12,207 nucleotides of DNA from positions 1-12,207 of the forward strand of contig MHDQ01000301.1 of the NCBI GenBank assembly GCA_001803565.1, read 5' to 3'. The notes below the pieces were generated by a model that worked only from the letters and a program-made list of their open reading frames with translations, had not been told where the DNA came from and ran no database searches. Below, one piece after another: positions 1 to 6,080 of this stretch (within the stretch, counting starts at the first letter, position 1; every line of letters begins with the position of its first letter). Origin of the DNA: Nitrospinae bacterium RIFCSPLOWO2_12_FULL_45_22 (lineage in GTDB: Bacteria > 2-12-FULL-45-22). The position numbers and the translations under genes were made by a program.

Positions 1-332
1 CTCACTATCACATAGGAATAAAAAGACCAGGAAACCTGTTCCTGGTCTGACCGGGAAGGGATAGGGCTGCCGTTAGGATGCGAATGATAAAAGCCCAGTA
101 CATCCTTTTCTTCTTCAGCCACCTGCTGGAATATCTTCATTAACTCTTTAGGTTCAATCTGGAACCAGTCCTTTCTTTGGCCTGCTACAACATTAATAGT
201 TTGATACACCTCAGAGACTATCTTTTTGCCCTCCCTTACCCTTCCTACCAGGACACCACAACACTCATAGGGGAATAGCTCCTGGGCATGTTTCATCAAT
301 ACCGGGAAAAATTCCTTTTTCAATCCTAACAT
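1..332 (-). CDS. JAMM/Mov34 (MPN+) metallopeptidase, C-terminus cut by window edge
   Basis: Reading the minus strand from the ATG at 332-330 gives 110 open codons running off the window with no stop. GGGGAG sits just upstream as ribosome binding site. The protein has the full JAMM zinc-peptidase signature: a glutamate in FPYECCGVLVG (residues 21-31), then GFYHSHPNG followed by PIPSRSD, which fits H-x-H-x7-S-x2-D exactly. The C-terminal end of the domain lies outside. Bacterial stand-alone JAMM proteins of about 130-150 residues typically cleave ubiquitin-like sulfur carriers (ThiS/MoaD/CysO type) or act in cysteine and cofactor biosynthesis; that role is family knowledge, since no carrier protein or E1-like gene is visible here. 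The complete JAMM motif makes the domain call firm; the substrate is unknown. Confidence 0.87.
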   Translation of the reverse strand, partial: MLGLKKEFFPVLMKHAQELFPYECCGVLVGRVREGKKIVSEVYQTINVVAGQRKDWFQIEPKELMKIFQQVAEEEKDVLGFYHSHPNGSPIPSRSDQEQVSWSFYSYVIV

Positions 333-448
333 TTTCTCCCCTTAGATGACGACTATAGAAAAATTACTTCCCAAATCATTGTATGAGTAACATCCGGCTG
401 GGAACCGCTCCTACGGATTATTGTATCATATCTCCGTGGTGAACGCTT

Positions 449-468
449 ATATGGAGGCATTCGCAAAA
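449..468 (-). repeat. Dispersed 20-bp repeat, copy 1
   Basis: On the minus strand this reads TTTTGCGAATGCCTCCATAT. It matches TTTCGCGAATGCCTCTATAT at 6434-6453 on the plus strand at 18 of 20 positions. The two copies lie about 6 kb apart in opposite orientation, both in non-coding DNA. Function unknown. Confidence 0.6.
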
Positions 469-490
469 TAACGATTTCCTGGATGGGTAT

Positions 491-658
491 TTAACCCTTT
501 GTGCTCAGAAGAAGTCTTTCAGGGGGTAGCTGGGAATGGATAATCTTCATAAGCTGGCCAAAAAGAATAAATAATAATCCGGTGAGTATTCCACCAACTG
601 TAAAGCCAGCCAGCCTTAGCCTAGCCCCGTCCTCTAAACGCTTTCCTTCTTTGTTTAC
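491..658 (-). pseudogene. Possible decayed small single-span membrane protein gene
   Basis: The minus strand has 55 open codons from GTA at 658-656 to TAA at 493-491. The translation has a charged start (NKEGKRLEDGARLR), a clear hydrophobic segment (LAGFTVGGILTGLLFILFG, about residues 16-34) and a short charged tail, which is the layout of a small single-span membrane protein. There is an in-frame TAA directly before the GTA and no ATG, GTG or TTG before the hydrophobic segment. A GTA sits exactly where an ATG would be expected. I infer a start lost by mutation or an upstream frameshift; a rare start such as CTG or ATA is an alternative. The family is not recognised. Confidence 0.35.
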
Positions 659-1197
659 TTATCCGGACAAATAAAGTGCTTAATAGTTCTGGTAATAAGA
701 ATAAAGAATGGTTTTTCTGGATATGGATATTCCTGAAATGGCTGTGGGTAATTTTGTAACTAAAAGAATAAATATGGGGCAGGATAAGATTATTCCGGGA
801 GAGCATAGGCTATTTCTCCCTTATACAAAAGCCTTTATCCCGGAGAATCAAAGAGGCTCAAACCGTGCTTAAAGACTTGACTAAGGTCTACCCGAGACAA
901 ATTAGAATTATGTAGCCATTTTACCAGGGGGGGGATGTCAAGCAAATTTTTTACTCTCTTTAAAGAAACTCCTTATTTATCCTTTATTTGATCTTATGAG
1001 AAACTCTCCGGTTATAGTGATAATTTCTATGTCAGAATGGAGCCAAGCGGTCTCTGGCCGGCTTTGCTTAAAATATTCTTTTTAGCCTTACCTAGGTAAT
1101 AGGGTGAATTTCTGGAGCAAACTTAACTCATTGGGCAATCTATTGTACCTAATACGGATTATTTGTCAATAAAATTGGTCCTATTGGTGCATTCAAA

Positions 1198-1217
1198 ATT
1201 CCTCCTCTAGGAGTAAT
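1198..1217. promoter_or_regulatory. Operator-like dyad upstream of XRE regulator gene
   Basis: ATTCCTCCTCTAGGAGTAAT is an inverted repeat in which 8 of 10 base pairs match, centred at 1207/1208, about 30 bp before the XRE start codon. XRE-type regulators commonly bind dyads in their own promoter region, so autoregulation is a reasonable inference. No clear -35/-10 pair was found beside it. Confidence 0.4.
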
Positions 1218-1235
1218 GGTAAGTGAAGGAGAGGA

Positions 1236-1556
1236 ATGATGAATAAGAAAGAGCTATTAGGGGCCAGGATTAAAGAGCTGAGAAAAATTAAAGGATTATC
1301 GCAAGAAGGTCTAGCGGAGAAGGTTGATATAAGCCCTAACTATTTGGGCCGGATAGAGCGGGGTAAAGAGAACCCTACTTTGGATATGCTGTTGAGGCTG
1401 GCGGAGGCACTAGGGGTGGAGCTATGGGAGATATGTGACTTTGGCCATCAAATGACCATTAAGGATATAAAGGAAACATTGCATAGACTAGTCAAAGAAG
1501 CAGATGAGGAAAGGTTGAGGTTACTCATAAAGATTGTTATGGCAGTGGTTAGGTAA
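1236..1556 (+). CDS. XRE-family HTH transcriptional regulator
   Basis: This 106-residue protein has an N-terminal lambda-repressor-like helix-turn-helix (about residues 10-65): LSQEGLAEKV forms helix 2 and SPNYLGRIERG the recognition helix, followed by the usual ENPTLDMLLRLAEALGV. The rest is a short charged C-terminal helix (DEERLRLLIKIVMAVVR) of the kind that mediates dimerisation in small XRE regulators. There is no sensor or peptidase domain. Two ATGs lie in tandem; the AGGAGAGG at 1227-1234 is better spaced for the second (1239), so the protein may be one residue shorter. An operator-like dyad lies just upstream. It stands before the PIN-domain pair but is separated from it by about 100 nt with a separate promoter, so it could be an independent regulator or control that pair. 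Regulated genes are unknown. Confidence 0.9.
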   Translation: MMNKKELLGARIKELRKIKGLSQEGLAEKVDISPNYLGRIERGKENPTLDMLLRLAEALGVELWEICDFGHQMTIKDIKETLHRLVKEADEERLRLLIKIVMAVVR

Positions 1557-1578
1557 CTCAGAGAAAGGGCTTTAAATT

Positions 1579-1606
1579 TTGACAAATCTTGTTTAGATAT
1601 GATAAA
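1579..1606 (+). promoter_or_regulatory. Sigma70-type promoter of the PIN-domain pair
   Basis: A perfect -35 TTGACA (1579-1584) is followed after 16 bp by GATAAA (1601-1606), which matches 4 of 6 bases of the -10 consensus. It lies about 50 bp before the start codon at 1655, and just after the stop of the XRE gene. Confidence 0.55.
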
Positions 1607-1654
1607 GTCATTACAGGTAACATTTTCTAAGTCTTTAAAAAGGAGACCTCTGTC

Positions 1655-1846
1655 ATGGAACTCACGAAAAAACAGGCGGAGAAATTAGAAGATATGGACA
1701 TTGTCACAGCGGCCCAGGAGGCTAGAGAAGAAGCCAGTCGGTTATTGAATGACCAGGGGTTTGCTATACTCTCTCTTGCTGTGGCTAACTTCATAGCAGA
1801 GATTGTTGAACATCCAGCTAAACTTGTTAAGGAATTTGCCCATTGA
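1655..1846 (+). CDS. Small helical protein upstream of PIN protein, candidate antitoxin
   Basis: This encodes 63 residues with a good ribosome binding site (AAAAAGGAGA at 1637-1646, then ATG at 1655). The sequence is acidic and strongly helix-forming in its first half (KKQAEKLEDMDIVTAAQEAREEASRLL) with a hydrophobic helix in the middle (FAILSLAVANFIAEIV). It has no recognisable AbrB, ribbon-helix-helix or Phd/YefM fold, so the family is unknown. Its TGA overlaps the TTG start of the PIN-domain gene in TTGA, giving a 4-nt overlap and probable translational coupling. By position, size and partner it would be the antitoxin of a VapBC-like module. That is inference from context; it could also be a small regulatory subunit of the PIN protein. 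Confidence 0.72.
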   Translation: MELTKKQAEKLEDMDIVTAAQEAREEASRLLNDQGFAILSLAVANFIAEIVEHPAKLVKEFAH

Positions 1847-2286
1847 AGGTGTACCTCGACACCTCTGTTATTACCATCTATCTTTTTGGCCCATATTCTA
1901 AAAGGGAAAATAGGAGGCTCCCTTCCGTCAATGAACTCTTTAAACGTATCAACGAAAAACATCTTCATGCTTTGATATCTCTTTATACCCTCCAAGAAAT
2001 TTATATCTTTTGTAAAATACATTTCGCTACTGATGAAGTAGGGCATATTGCCAAAAAGGCACTTGCCTTTCTGTTTCAAAACGACTTTGAACTTATTGGC
2101 TTATTGAGCAGGGAAGATCATCTTATTTATAATAGGCAGTTTAATCTCGATGACCCTTCTGACCAACCCCATGCCATAAGTGCCTATCCTAGTAAATGCG
2201 ATGCCATTATTACCTACGATACACATTTTCAAAAGATAAAGGACAAAATTCCTGCCTATACCCCTGAGGAAGCAATCACAAAGTAG
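1843..2286 (+). CDS. PIN-domain protein, VapC-like putative ribonuclease
   Basis: This is a 147-residue protein starting at TTG within the stop of the upstream gene; AAGGA at 1829-1833 is the ribosome binding site. PIN domains are magnesium-dependent ribonucleases with a cluster of acidic residues. The cluster is visible here: D6 in MKVYLDTSVI, E52 in TLQEIY, an acidic stretch D103-D107 ahead of QPHAISAY, and D120 and D126 in CDAIITYDTHFQKI. Length is close to the usual 130-150 residues of VapC-type toxins. The product probably cleaves RNA and is held in check by the partner encoded directly upstream. The RNA target cannot be read from sequence. The PIN call is firm; the toxin role is an inference from the two-gene overlap. 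Confidence 0.85.
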   Translation: MKVYLDTSVITIYLFGPYSKRENRRLPSVNELFKRINEKHLHALISLYTLQEIYIFCKIHFATDEVGHIAKKALAFLFQNDFELIGLLSREDHLIYNRQFNLDDPSDQPHAISAYPSKCDAIITYDTHFQKIKDKIPAYTPEEAITK

Positions 2287-2361
2287 AGTGGGTTACGTCT
2301 GACCTGTCTGTAGAACAAGTAACATTTCCCATATTCTCGCTATCTCTGATAGAATAGTGAG

Positions 2362-2390
2362 TTGACAAAAGATAGGTGATATGTTAGAGA
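2362..2390 (+). promoter_or_regulatory. Promoter-like site before small four-Cys gene
   Basis: A perfect -35 TTGACA (2362-2367) is followed after 17 bp by TAGAGA (2385-2390), a weak -10. It lies about 70 bp upstream of the ATG at 2460 and could drive that gene and the MBL-fold gene after it. A small hairpin, CTATC-TCT-GATAG, lies just before at about 2340-2352 without a T-tract. Confidence 0.4.
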
Positions 2391-2459
2391 AGTGCCGAAG
2401 TTTGTGATTTTCAATGATATATCAGAGGAGAGGCAATATAGAATGAGGGAGGTAAGATA

Positions 2460-2627
2460 ATGGGAAAGGTCAAAAACTTATTCGGTACGGTGTGTGAAAA
2501 TTGTCCTTTGTGTAAATATGCCCGGAATAACCCCGATACCCCTATAGGCAAGATTATGGAATGGCACGGCAAATGGTGCCCGGCCTGGCAGGCATATTTA
2601 GAGACAAAGGAGCAAGAAGAGAGGTAA
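2460..2627 (+). CDS. Small four-cysteine protein (CxxCxxC...C)
   Basis: This gene encodes 55 residues from the ATG at 2460, with a strong ribosome binding site (GGGAGGT, 6 nt before the start), to a TAA at 2625-2627. Cysteines are C12, C15 and C18 in VCENCPLCKYA, plus C40 in HGKWCPAWQAY, with H36 close by. Four cysteines in this layout suggest a bound metal, either zinc or an Fe-S cluster. The middle (RNNPDTPIGKIMEWHGKWCPAW) is rich in aromatic residues, and the tail is charged. There is no signal peptide or membrane segment. It precedes the MBL-fold gene by 66 nt on the same strand and probably shares a transcript. I do not recognise a named family. The start site, composition and metal-ligand pattern argue for a real gene. 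Confidence 0.72.
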   Translation: MGKVKNLFGTVCENCPLCKYARNNPDTPIGKIMEWHGKWCPAWQAYLETKEQEER

Positions 2628-2693
2628 GTGACTGTACCAACTAATTAAGTCGGGTATAGTTGCAAGATTCGACAACGTAGGAGGGGCAAAACA

Positions 2694-3434
2694 ATGAATC
2701 CGCATACTATTAGGCCATTGACGGTATTAGAAGGGGTAGAGTTTGAGAAGTCCTTCATGACCTATTTGACTAATATCGGGGAAAAGGCATTGCTGGAAGG
2801 CTATATCTGGTATATCCAGGGCCCTAAAGAAAATATCATTGTAGATACTGGTGTGAAGCCAGAATCTTTTACCTTATTAAGGGCATTATTCAAGGACAGT
2901 GGTGCCCATCAACCCAGGTTTTATACGCCCGAAGAAGCCCTGGGCCGCATAGGACTGAGTCCCCAAGATATTGATCTGGTCATCGTTACGCATCTCCATT
3001 TTGACCATATCGAGCAGGGAGAAAAATATAACCGGGCTAAATTTATTATCCAGCGAGATGAATTGGACTATGCCCTCAACCCACATCCTTCCCAGGCCCT
3101 CTTTTTACAAAAGGCAACCTTTGAGCATCTGAATTTTGAAGTTATTGAGGGAGATTGCGAGATCGTTCCCGGGGTAAAGGTGCTTCTTACCCCTGGTCAT
3201 ACCCATGGAGGGCAATCCGTTGCTGTAAAAACTGATAAAGGAACCACAGTAATTGCTGGTCTGTGTACTATTAATGAAAACTTCTATCCCCCAGACCACC
3301 TGAAGGATATTATGCCCGTGATAACGCCCGCTATCCATAAAGACCCGTGCCAGGCCTATGATAGCTTGCTGCGGATAAAGGAGATCGCCGACACTATATA
3401 TCCCTTGCAGCAATCCGGCCTATCCCGCTTATGA
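2694..3434 (+). CDS. MBL-fold metallohydrolase, lactonase-like family
   Basis: This 246-residue protein has the metallo-beta-lactamase fold. The metal motif THLHFDH (H100, H102, D104, H105) is intact, followed by PGHTHGG with H169. The N-terminal NIIVDTGVKPE strand and the overall order resemble the N-acyl-homoserine lactonase-like branch of the superfamily, of about 250 residues. Two later ligands look altered: where the bridging aspartate (AGDA) is expected the sequence reads IAGLCTINENF (residues 187-197), and where a final histidine (PLHD-type) is expected it ends IYPLQQSG (residues 235-242). The enzyme may therefore bind one metal or use an unusual set. GGAGG lies ahead of the ATG. It is probably co-transcribed with the small cysteine protein. 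Substrate unknown; quorum-sensing lactone hydrolysis should not be assumed. Confidence 0.85.
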   Translation: MNPHTIRPLTVLEGVEFEKSFMTYLTNIGEKALLEGYIWYIQGPKENIIVDTGVKPESFTLLRALFKDSGAHQPRFYTPEEALGRIGLSPQDIDLVIVTHLHFDHIEQGEKYNRAKFIIQRDELDYALNPHPSQALFLQKATFEHLNFEVIEGDCEIVPGVKVLLTPGHTHGGQSVAVKTDKGTTVIAGLCTINENFYPPDHLKDIMPVITPAIHKDPCQAYDSLLRIKEIADTIYPLQQSGLSRL

Positions 3435-3493
3435 TTAGACAAATGAAGCTGCAGAGCTAAAATAGTTAACTCATGGCAGGCCATTCCGCCGAA

Positions 3494-4765
3494 TTATTCT
3501 CTGAAGAGGATCTCTAAAAAGGCCTCTAGCCGGGTCTTTATCTGCCCCTCGGCAAAGTCATCAGGATCGGCACTATTTGATTCAAAGATCAATACCGGCA
3601 ATTGGCATTCTTCCTGGAGCCATTGCATAATATCCAATCGGCCATTGGATAGTCCTTTACAGCCCCGATTAGAATGGCATATGACCCCATCTATCTTATA
3701 TTCCTTAATCATCGTCTTAAAAATGCGCTGATGAACCTGATAGGTTAAGGCAGAGGCCCTATCCACCATATATTCCGTCATGGTCCTTAGCGCCTGGGGA
3801 TAGGTGGACGGCTCTACTAAAGGCTTCTTTTCGGCCCCTGCTTTTTCGCCGTCTATCCCCATGGTTTTATAAGCCGTGCCCCACATGCTGGTATAAGGAG
3901 AGGCCACAAATATGGCTCCCAGTTTCTCCAATTGATTGAACATAGAGAGGTTATACCACATAGGTATATTATCCCATAGTAATCGTTTCTTCTCTGGGAT
4001 AATCGCTCCTATCCCCTCTTCTACCCGTTCTCTTACCTCATCTCTTAACTTTTCATAAAAGGTTACCGCTTCGGGGGCCCCTCTCAATAGAAAAGATGGG
4101 GTCATCAGGGTGAGGAGGCTTTTAAAGTCCAGAGGGCTAGGCACGGTTTTGCAATACTCCAGGATATCATCCCAGAGGGCCAATGCGCGCTGGGTATTGA
4201 TAACTGATTCTATAAACCGCTCTTCATCTAGTTTCCTTCCCGTATTCTCTTCTAAGAAGGCGATTAGTCGTTTCACCATGGCCATGTAGTACTCTATATG
4301 ATAATCCTCTACTATACCGCGGGGTATCAGGGGTGTCTCCATTATAAATAGGGGACATCCTACTAAGCGGGCGGCATTCTCCCACCATTTGAAATGTGTA
4401 CTACAACCGCAACGGTTCTCTATAATAAAATCTGGCCGGGGAAATTCCCCCAAGTGGCTTTTATTAGTTAAAACGGACCCGATAAAATTACGGCTATAGG
4501 CACATAGGTCCCGTGCATAGCCTGCCTGCTCAGTAGCCTTTAATAGCTGTCGTGCCAGGGCGGCATCAAAAGCGACAGTAGCACCGTACGGCTCACCATA
4601 AACCGCTACAATATCGAAGGCACGGATCAATTCTGGTGGCATACTTGCCCCCATCCATCCTAGCTTTTTACCCTCTTTTTTTGCCTGTAGGATATTGCTA
4701 TAAAAATTTATGGTCAAGGCTTTACATTCATTCCAACTTTTTAACGGTAATTTATTTTGAGCCAT
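3494..4765 (-). CDS. 2-hydroxyacyl-CoA dehydratase/BcrB-like subunit
   Basis: This 423-residue protein belongs to the HGD-D superfamily (2-hydroxyglutaryl-CoA dehydratase component D and ATP-dependent benzoyl-CoA reductase subunits). These carry [4Fe-4S] clusters and take low-potential electrons from an ATP-driven activator. Cysteines likely to hold the cluster are C88 in RDLCAYSRNFIG, C119/C121 in ENRCGCSTHFKWW and C363/C369 in VICHSNRGCKG. The end, SADPDDFAEGQIKTRLEAF, is typical of the larger (HgdA/BcrB-type) subunit, and the length fits. The start lies 4 nt after the stop of the upstream subunit, with AGGAGAATAGGAAA giving its ribosome binding site, so the two are translationally coupled. 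No activator (HgdC/BcrA-type ASKHA ATPase) gene is present in the window. Superfamily is firm; the substrate is not determinable. Confidence 0.9.
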   Translation of the reverse strand: MAQNKLPLKSWNECKALTINFYSNILQAKKEGKKLGWMGASMPPELIRAFDIVAVYGEPYGATVAFDAALARQLLKATEQAGYARDLCAYSRNFIGSVLTNKSHLGEFPRPDFIIENRCGCSTHFKWWENAARLVGCPLFIMETPLIPRGIVEDYHIEYYMAMVKRLIAFLEENTGRKLDEERFIESVINTQRALALWDDILEYCKTVPSPLDFKSLLTLMTPSFLLRGAPEAVTFYEKLRDEVRERVEEGIGAIIPEKKRLLWDNIPMWYNLSMFNQLEKLGAIFVASPYTSMWGTAYKTMGIDGEKAGAEKKPLVEPSTYPQALRTMTEYMVDRASALTYQVHQRIFKTMIKEYKIDGVICHSNRGCKGLSNGRLDIMQWLQEECQLPVLIFESNSADPDDFAEGQIKTRLEAFLEILFRE

Positions 4766-4769
4766 TTTC

Positions 4770-5891
4770 CTATTCTCCTATCCTTTCAATCAAGGCCTCA
4801 GCCTGGGTTCTAATCTCCTCTTCGGAGAAGTTAGGGTCGATCTCCAGCACCATGGATATCAATCCCTTTTCTTTAAATAATTTGTTCAGATAGGGATACT
4901 CCCACTCATGGGGATCACAGAACTTTTGGTGTAAAATTATTATACCCTGAACCCTTAAATGCTCGGCTAGTTCAAGAATATGATTATAACGGCGCTGGGG
5001 TGGGTGTTTCACCGGGCAGGGGACCTTATTGAGATAGCGTTGCGCAATAGATTCCATGGGGTCTTCTCCTCGGGGGGTATCTTCCCATATATAGCGGCTC
5101 CCATTACAGATGTCATCGGCAACAATTATTGCCCCTGCTTCTTCAATTAGCTGGTAAACACGGGGATTATCGACTTCGCTCCCAACTATCATCAATCTTA
5201 TCTGACCATTAGGACTACGTGGGGCATAAGAGAGGTTCGATTCTTCCAATTCCTGTAATAATTGCCTGAGGAGGTTATTATGTTCTTCTTTAGGCATGAC
5301 CATACCGGCCAGTAGTACAGTCAAAACCTGCCATCCCCAGATAGGTGAAGGGATTCTAGATCGTAGTTCATAAAGTCTCCTGAGAAGAGAACGATGGGTA
5401 TCATAAATTTCAATGGCCTTCCACAATGCCTCGTCAGTGATAGTCACCTTTAAAGCTTTCTGGAGGGAGGCTTGAAACTTTCTTAGTTCCTGAGTATAAA
5501 ACCTTTTTGCCTCGGGTAGGTCTATCCGGCTTGGCATATCGATAAGTTCGACATATAGATCAGGTTTATTTCTGGCCCAGATATTAAAAATACCACGCTG
5601 GTGATCACAGGCATAGGCATATACCAGGCCGTCTAGATAATCATACTCCCCTCTTAGGGCCTGATCAAGGCAACTCCGAGAAAAGGCACAATAAAATGAC
5701 TGGAAATGGCCATCTGCTATTGAAGGAGGGGTCTGATCACTCATGATTCTAACAGGGATGGCTCTGGAGGCATAGATGATCTCCTCTGGGGTATAGTTAC
5801 ATATATACCCTATGATCTTTCGGCCCTCAGTCCGCCATTGCTGGGCTAACTGGTGTCTATTGTTCAATCTCTCATAAAAATTGTCTATCAT
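4770..5891 (-). CDS. 2-hydroxyacyl-CoA dehydratase/BcrC-like subunit
   Basis: This 373-residue protein is the smaller HgdB/BcrC-type partner of the HGD-D superfamily. Expected cluster cysteines are visible: C68 in SFYCAFSRSCLDQAL, C95 in YACDHQRGIFNIW and C325 in LHQKFCDPHEWEYPYL, a block highly characteristic of this subunit, followed by VLEIDPNF. C31 lies in IGYICNYTPEE near the N-terminus. It is the first gene of a two-gene minus-strand operon; the ATG at 5891 is preceded by GAAGG. Together with the downstream 423-residue partner it would form the heterodimer that removes water from a 2-hydroxyacyl-CoA, or reduces an aromatic acyl-CoA. It could also be one of the uncharacterised relatives found without an activator. 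Substrate is unknown. Confidence 0.9.
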   Translation of the reverse strand: MIDNFYERLNNRHQLAQQWRTEGRKIIGYICNYTPEEIIYASRAIPVRIMSDQTPPSIADGHFQSFYCAFSRSCLDQALRGEYDYLDGLVYAYACDHQRGIFNIWARNKPDLYVELIDMPSRIDLPEAKRFYTQELRKFQASLQKALKVTITDEALWKAIEIYDTHRSLLRRLYELRSRIPSPIWGWQVLTVLLAGMVMPKEEHNNLLRQLLQELEESNLSYAPRSPNGQIRLMIVGSEVDNPRVYQLIEEAGAIIVADDICNGSRYIWEDTPRGEDPMESIAQRYLNKVPCPVKHPPQRRYNHILELAEHLRVQGIIILHQKFCDPHEWEYPYLNKLFKEKGLISMVLEIDPNFSEEEIRTQAEALIERIGE

Positions 5892-5928
5892 AGCCTTCTT
5901 TCCCCTTTCGCAAATTTATCGTAAGTGT

Positions 5929-5956
5929 TCAGCCGTCAGCTATCAGCGGCCAGTAA
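5929..5956 (+). repeat. Short heptad repeat, TCAGCNN x3 plus a diverged unit
   Basis: TCAGCCG, TCAGCTA and TCAGCGG follow each other directly, then CCAGTAA. The 7-bp period is exact. Sequences of the kind AGCTGATAGCTGACGGCTGA, seen here on the minus strand, occur as scattered repeats in many bacterial genomes (from memory). It lies in the leader of the dehydratase operon, about 40 bp before the start codon. Confidence 0.6.
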
Positions 5957-5990
5957 GATAAGGGAAAACAGCAACGCACGCCGAAGCCGC

Positions 5991-6014
5991 AATTCTCAGT
6001 AATTCTCAGTAATT
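5991..6014 (+). repeat. 10-bp tandem repeat AATTCTCAGT x2.4
   Basis: AATTCTCAGT occurs twice back to back at 5991-6010, followed by a partial third unit AATT. A related ATTCTCAGT recurs alone at about 6657 in the kor leader. The repeat overlaps the weak promoter-like site of the minus-strand dehydratase operon. Confidence 0.7.
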
Positions 6015-6020
6015 TGTAAA
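5992..6020 (-). promoter_or_regulatory. Weak promoter candidate for dehydratase operon
   Basis: On the minus strand TTTACA (6020-6015) is spaced 17 bp from GAGAAT (5997-5992), matching 5 of 6 and 4 of 6 consensus bases. It lies about 100 bp upstream of the start at 5891, and the 10-bp tandem repeat provides its -10. Alternatives exist because the repeat offers a second copy of the same hexamer. Confidence 0.3.
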
Positions 6021-6080
6021 GCCTTGAGATTGCATCGTCACCAATGCTCCACATTTATTTATGGCTGAAATCTCCATTCA

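Larger units (their letters stand above)
333..1235. other. Gene-poor intergenic region of about 900 bp
   Basis: No intact gene with a convincing start and ribosome binding site was found. The stretch separates the minus-strand JAMM gene from the plus-strand XRE regulator. It contains one copy of a 20-bp dispersed repeat (449-468), a probable decayed reading frame for a small membrane protein (491-658, minus), a perfect 12-bp palindrome TTACCTAGGTAA (1088-1099) and an operator-like dyad next to the XRE start (1198-1217). Two short overlapping open stretches around 708-920 on the plus strand read like protein but lack starts with a ribosome binding site. The pattern is one of degraded accessory DNA. 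Confidence 0.6.

Noticed and set aside
392-418. ATCCG...CGGAT inverted repeat with CGGCTGGGAACCGCTCC inside
   Set aside because: The stem is only 5 bp with a 17-nt loop and no second copy was found in the window; it resembles common scattered repeats but cannot be supported alone.
621-806. 61-codon minus-strand open frame
   Set aside because: No ribosome binding site and an unlikely mix of His, Asn and Arg; it overlaps the better-looking membrane-protein frame at 491-658.
1627-2079. 150-codon minus-strand open frame across the PIN-domain pair
   Set aside because: It is antisense to two coupled genes with ribosome binding sites and a recognisable PIN domain, and its own product has no family features.
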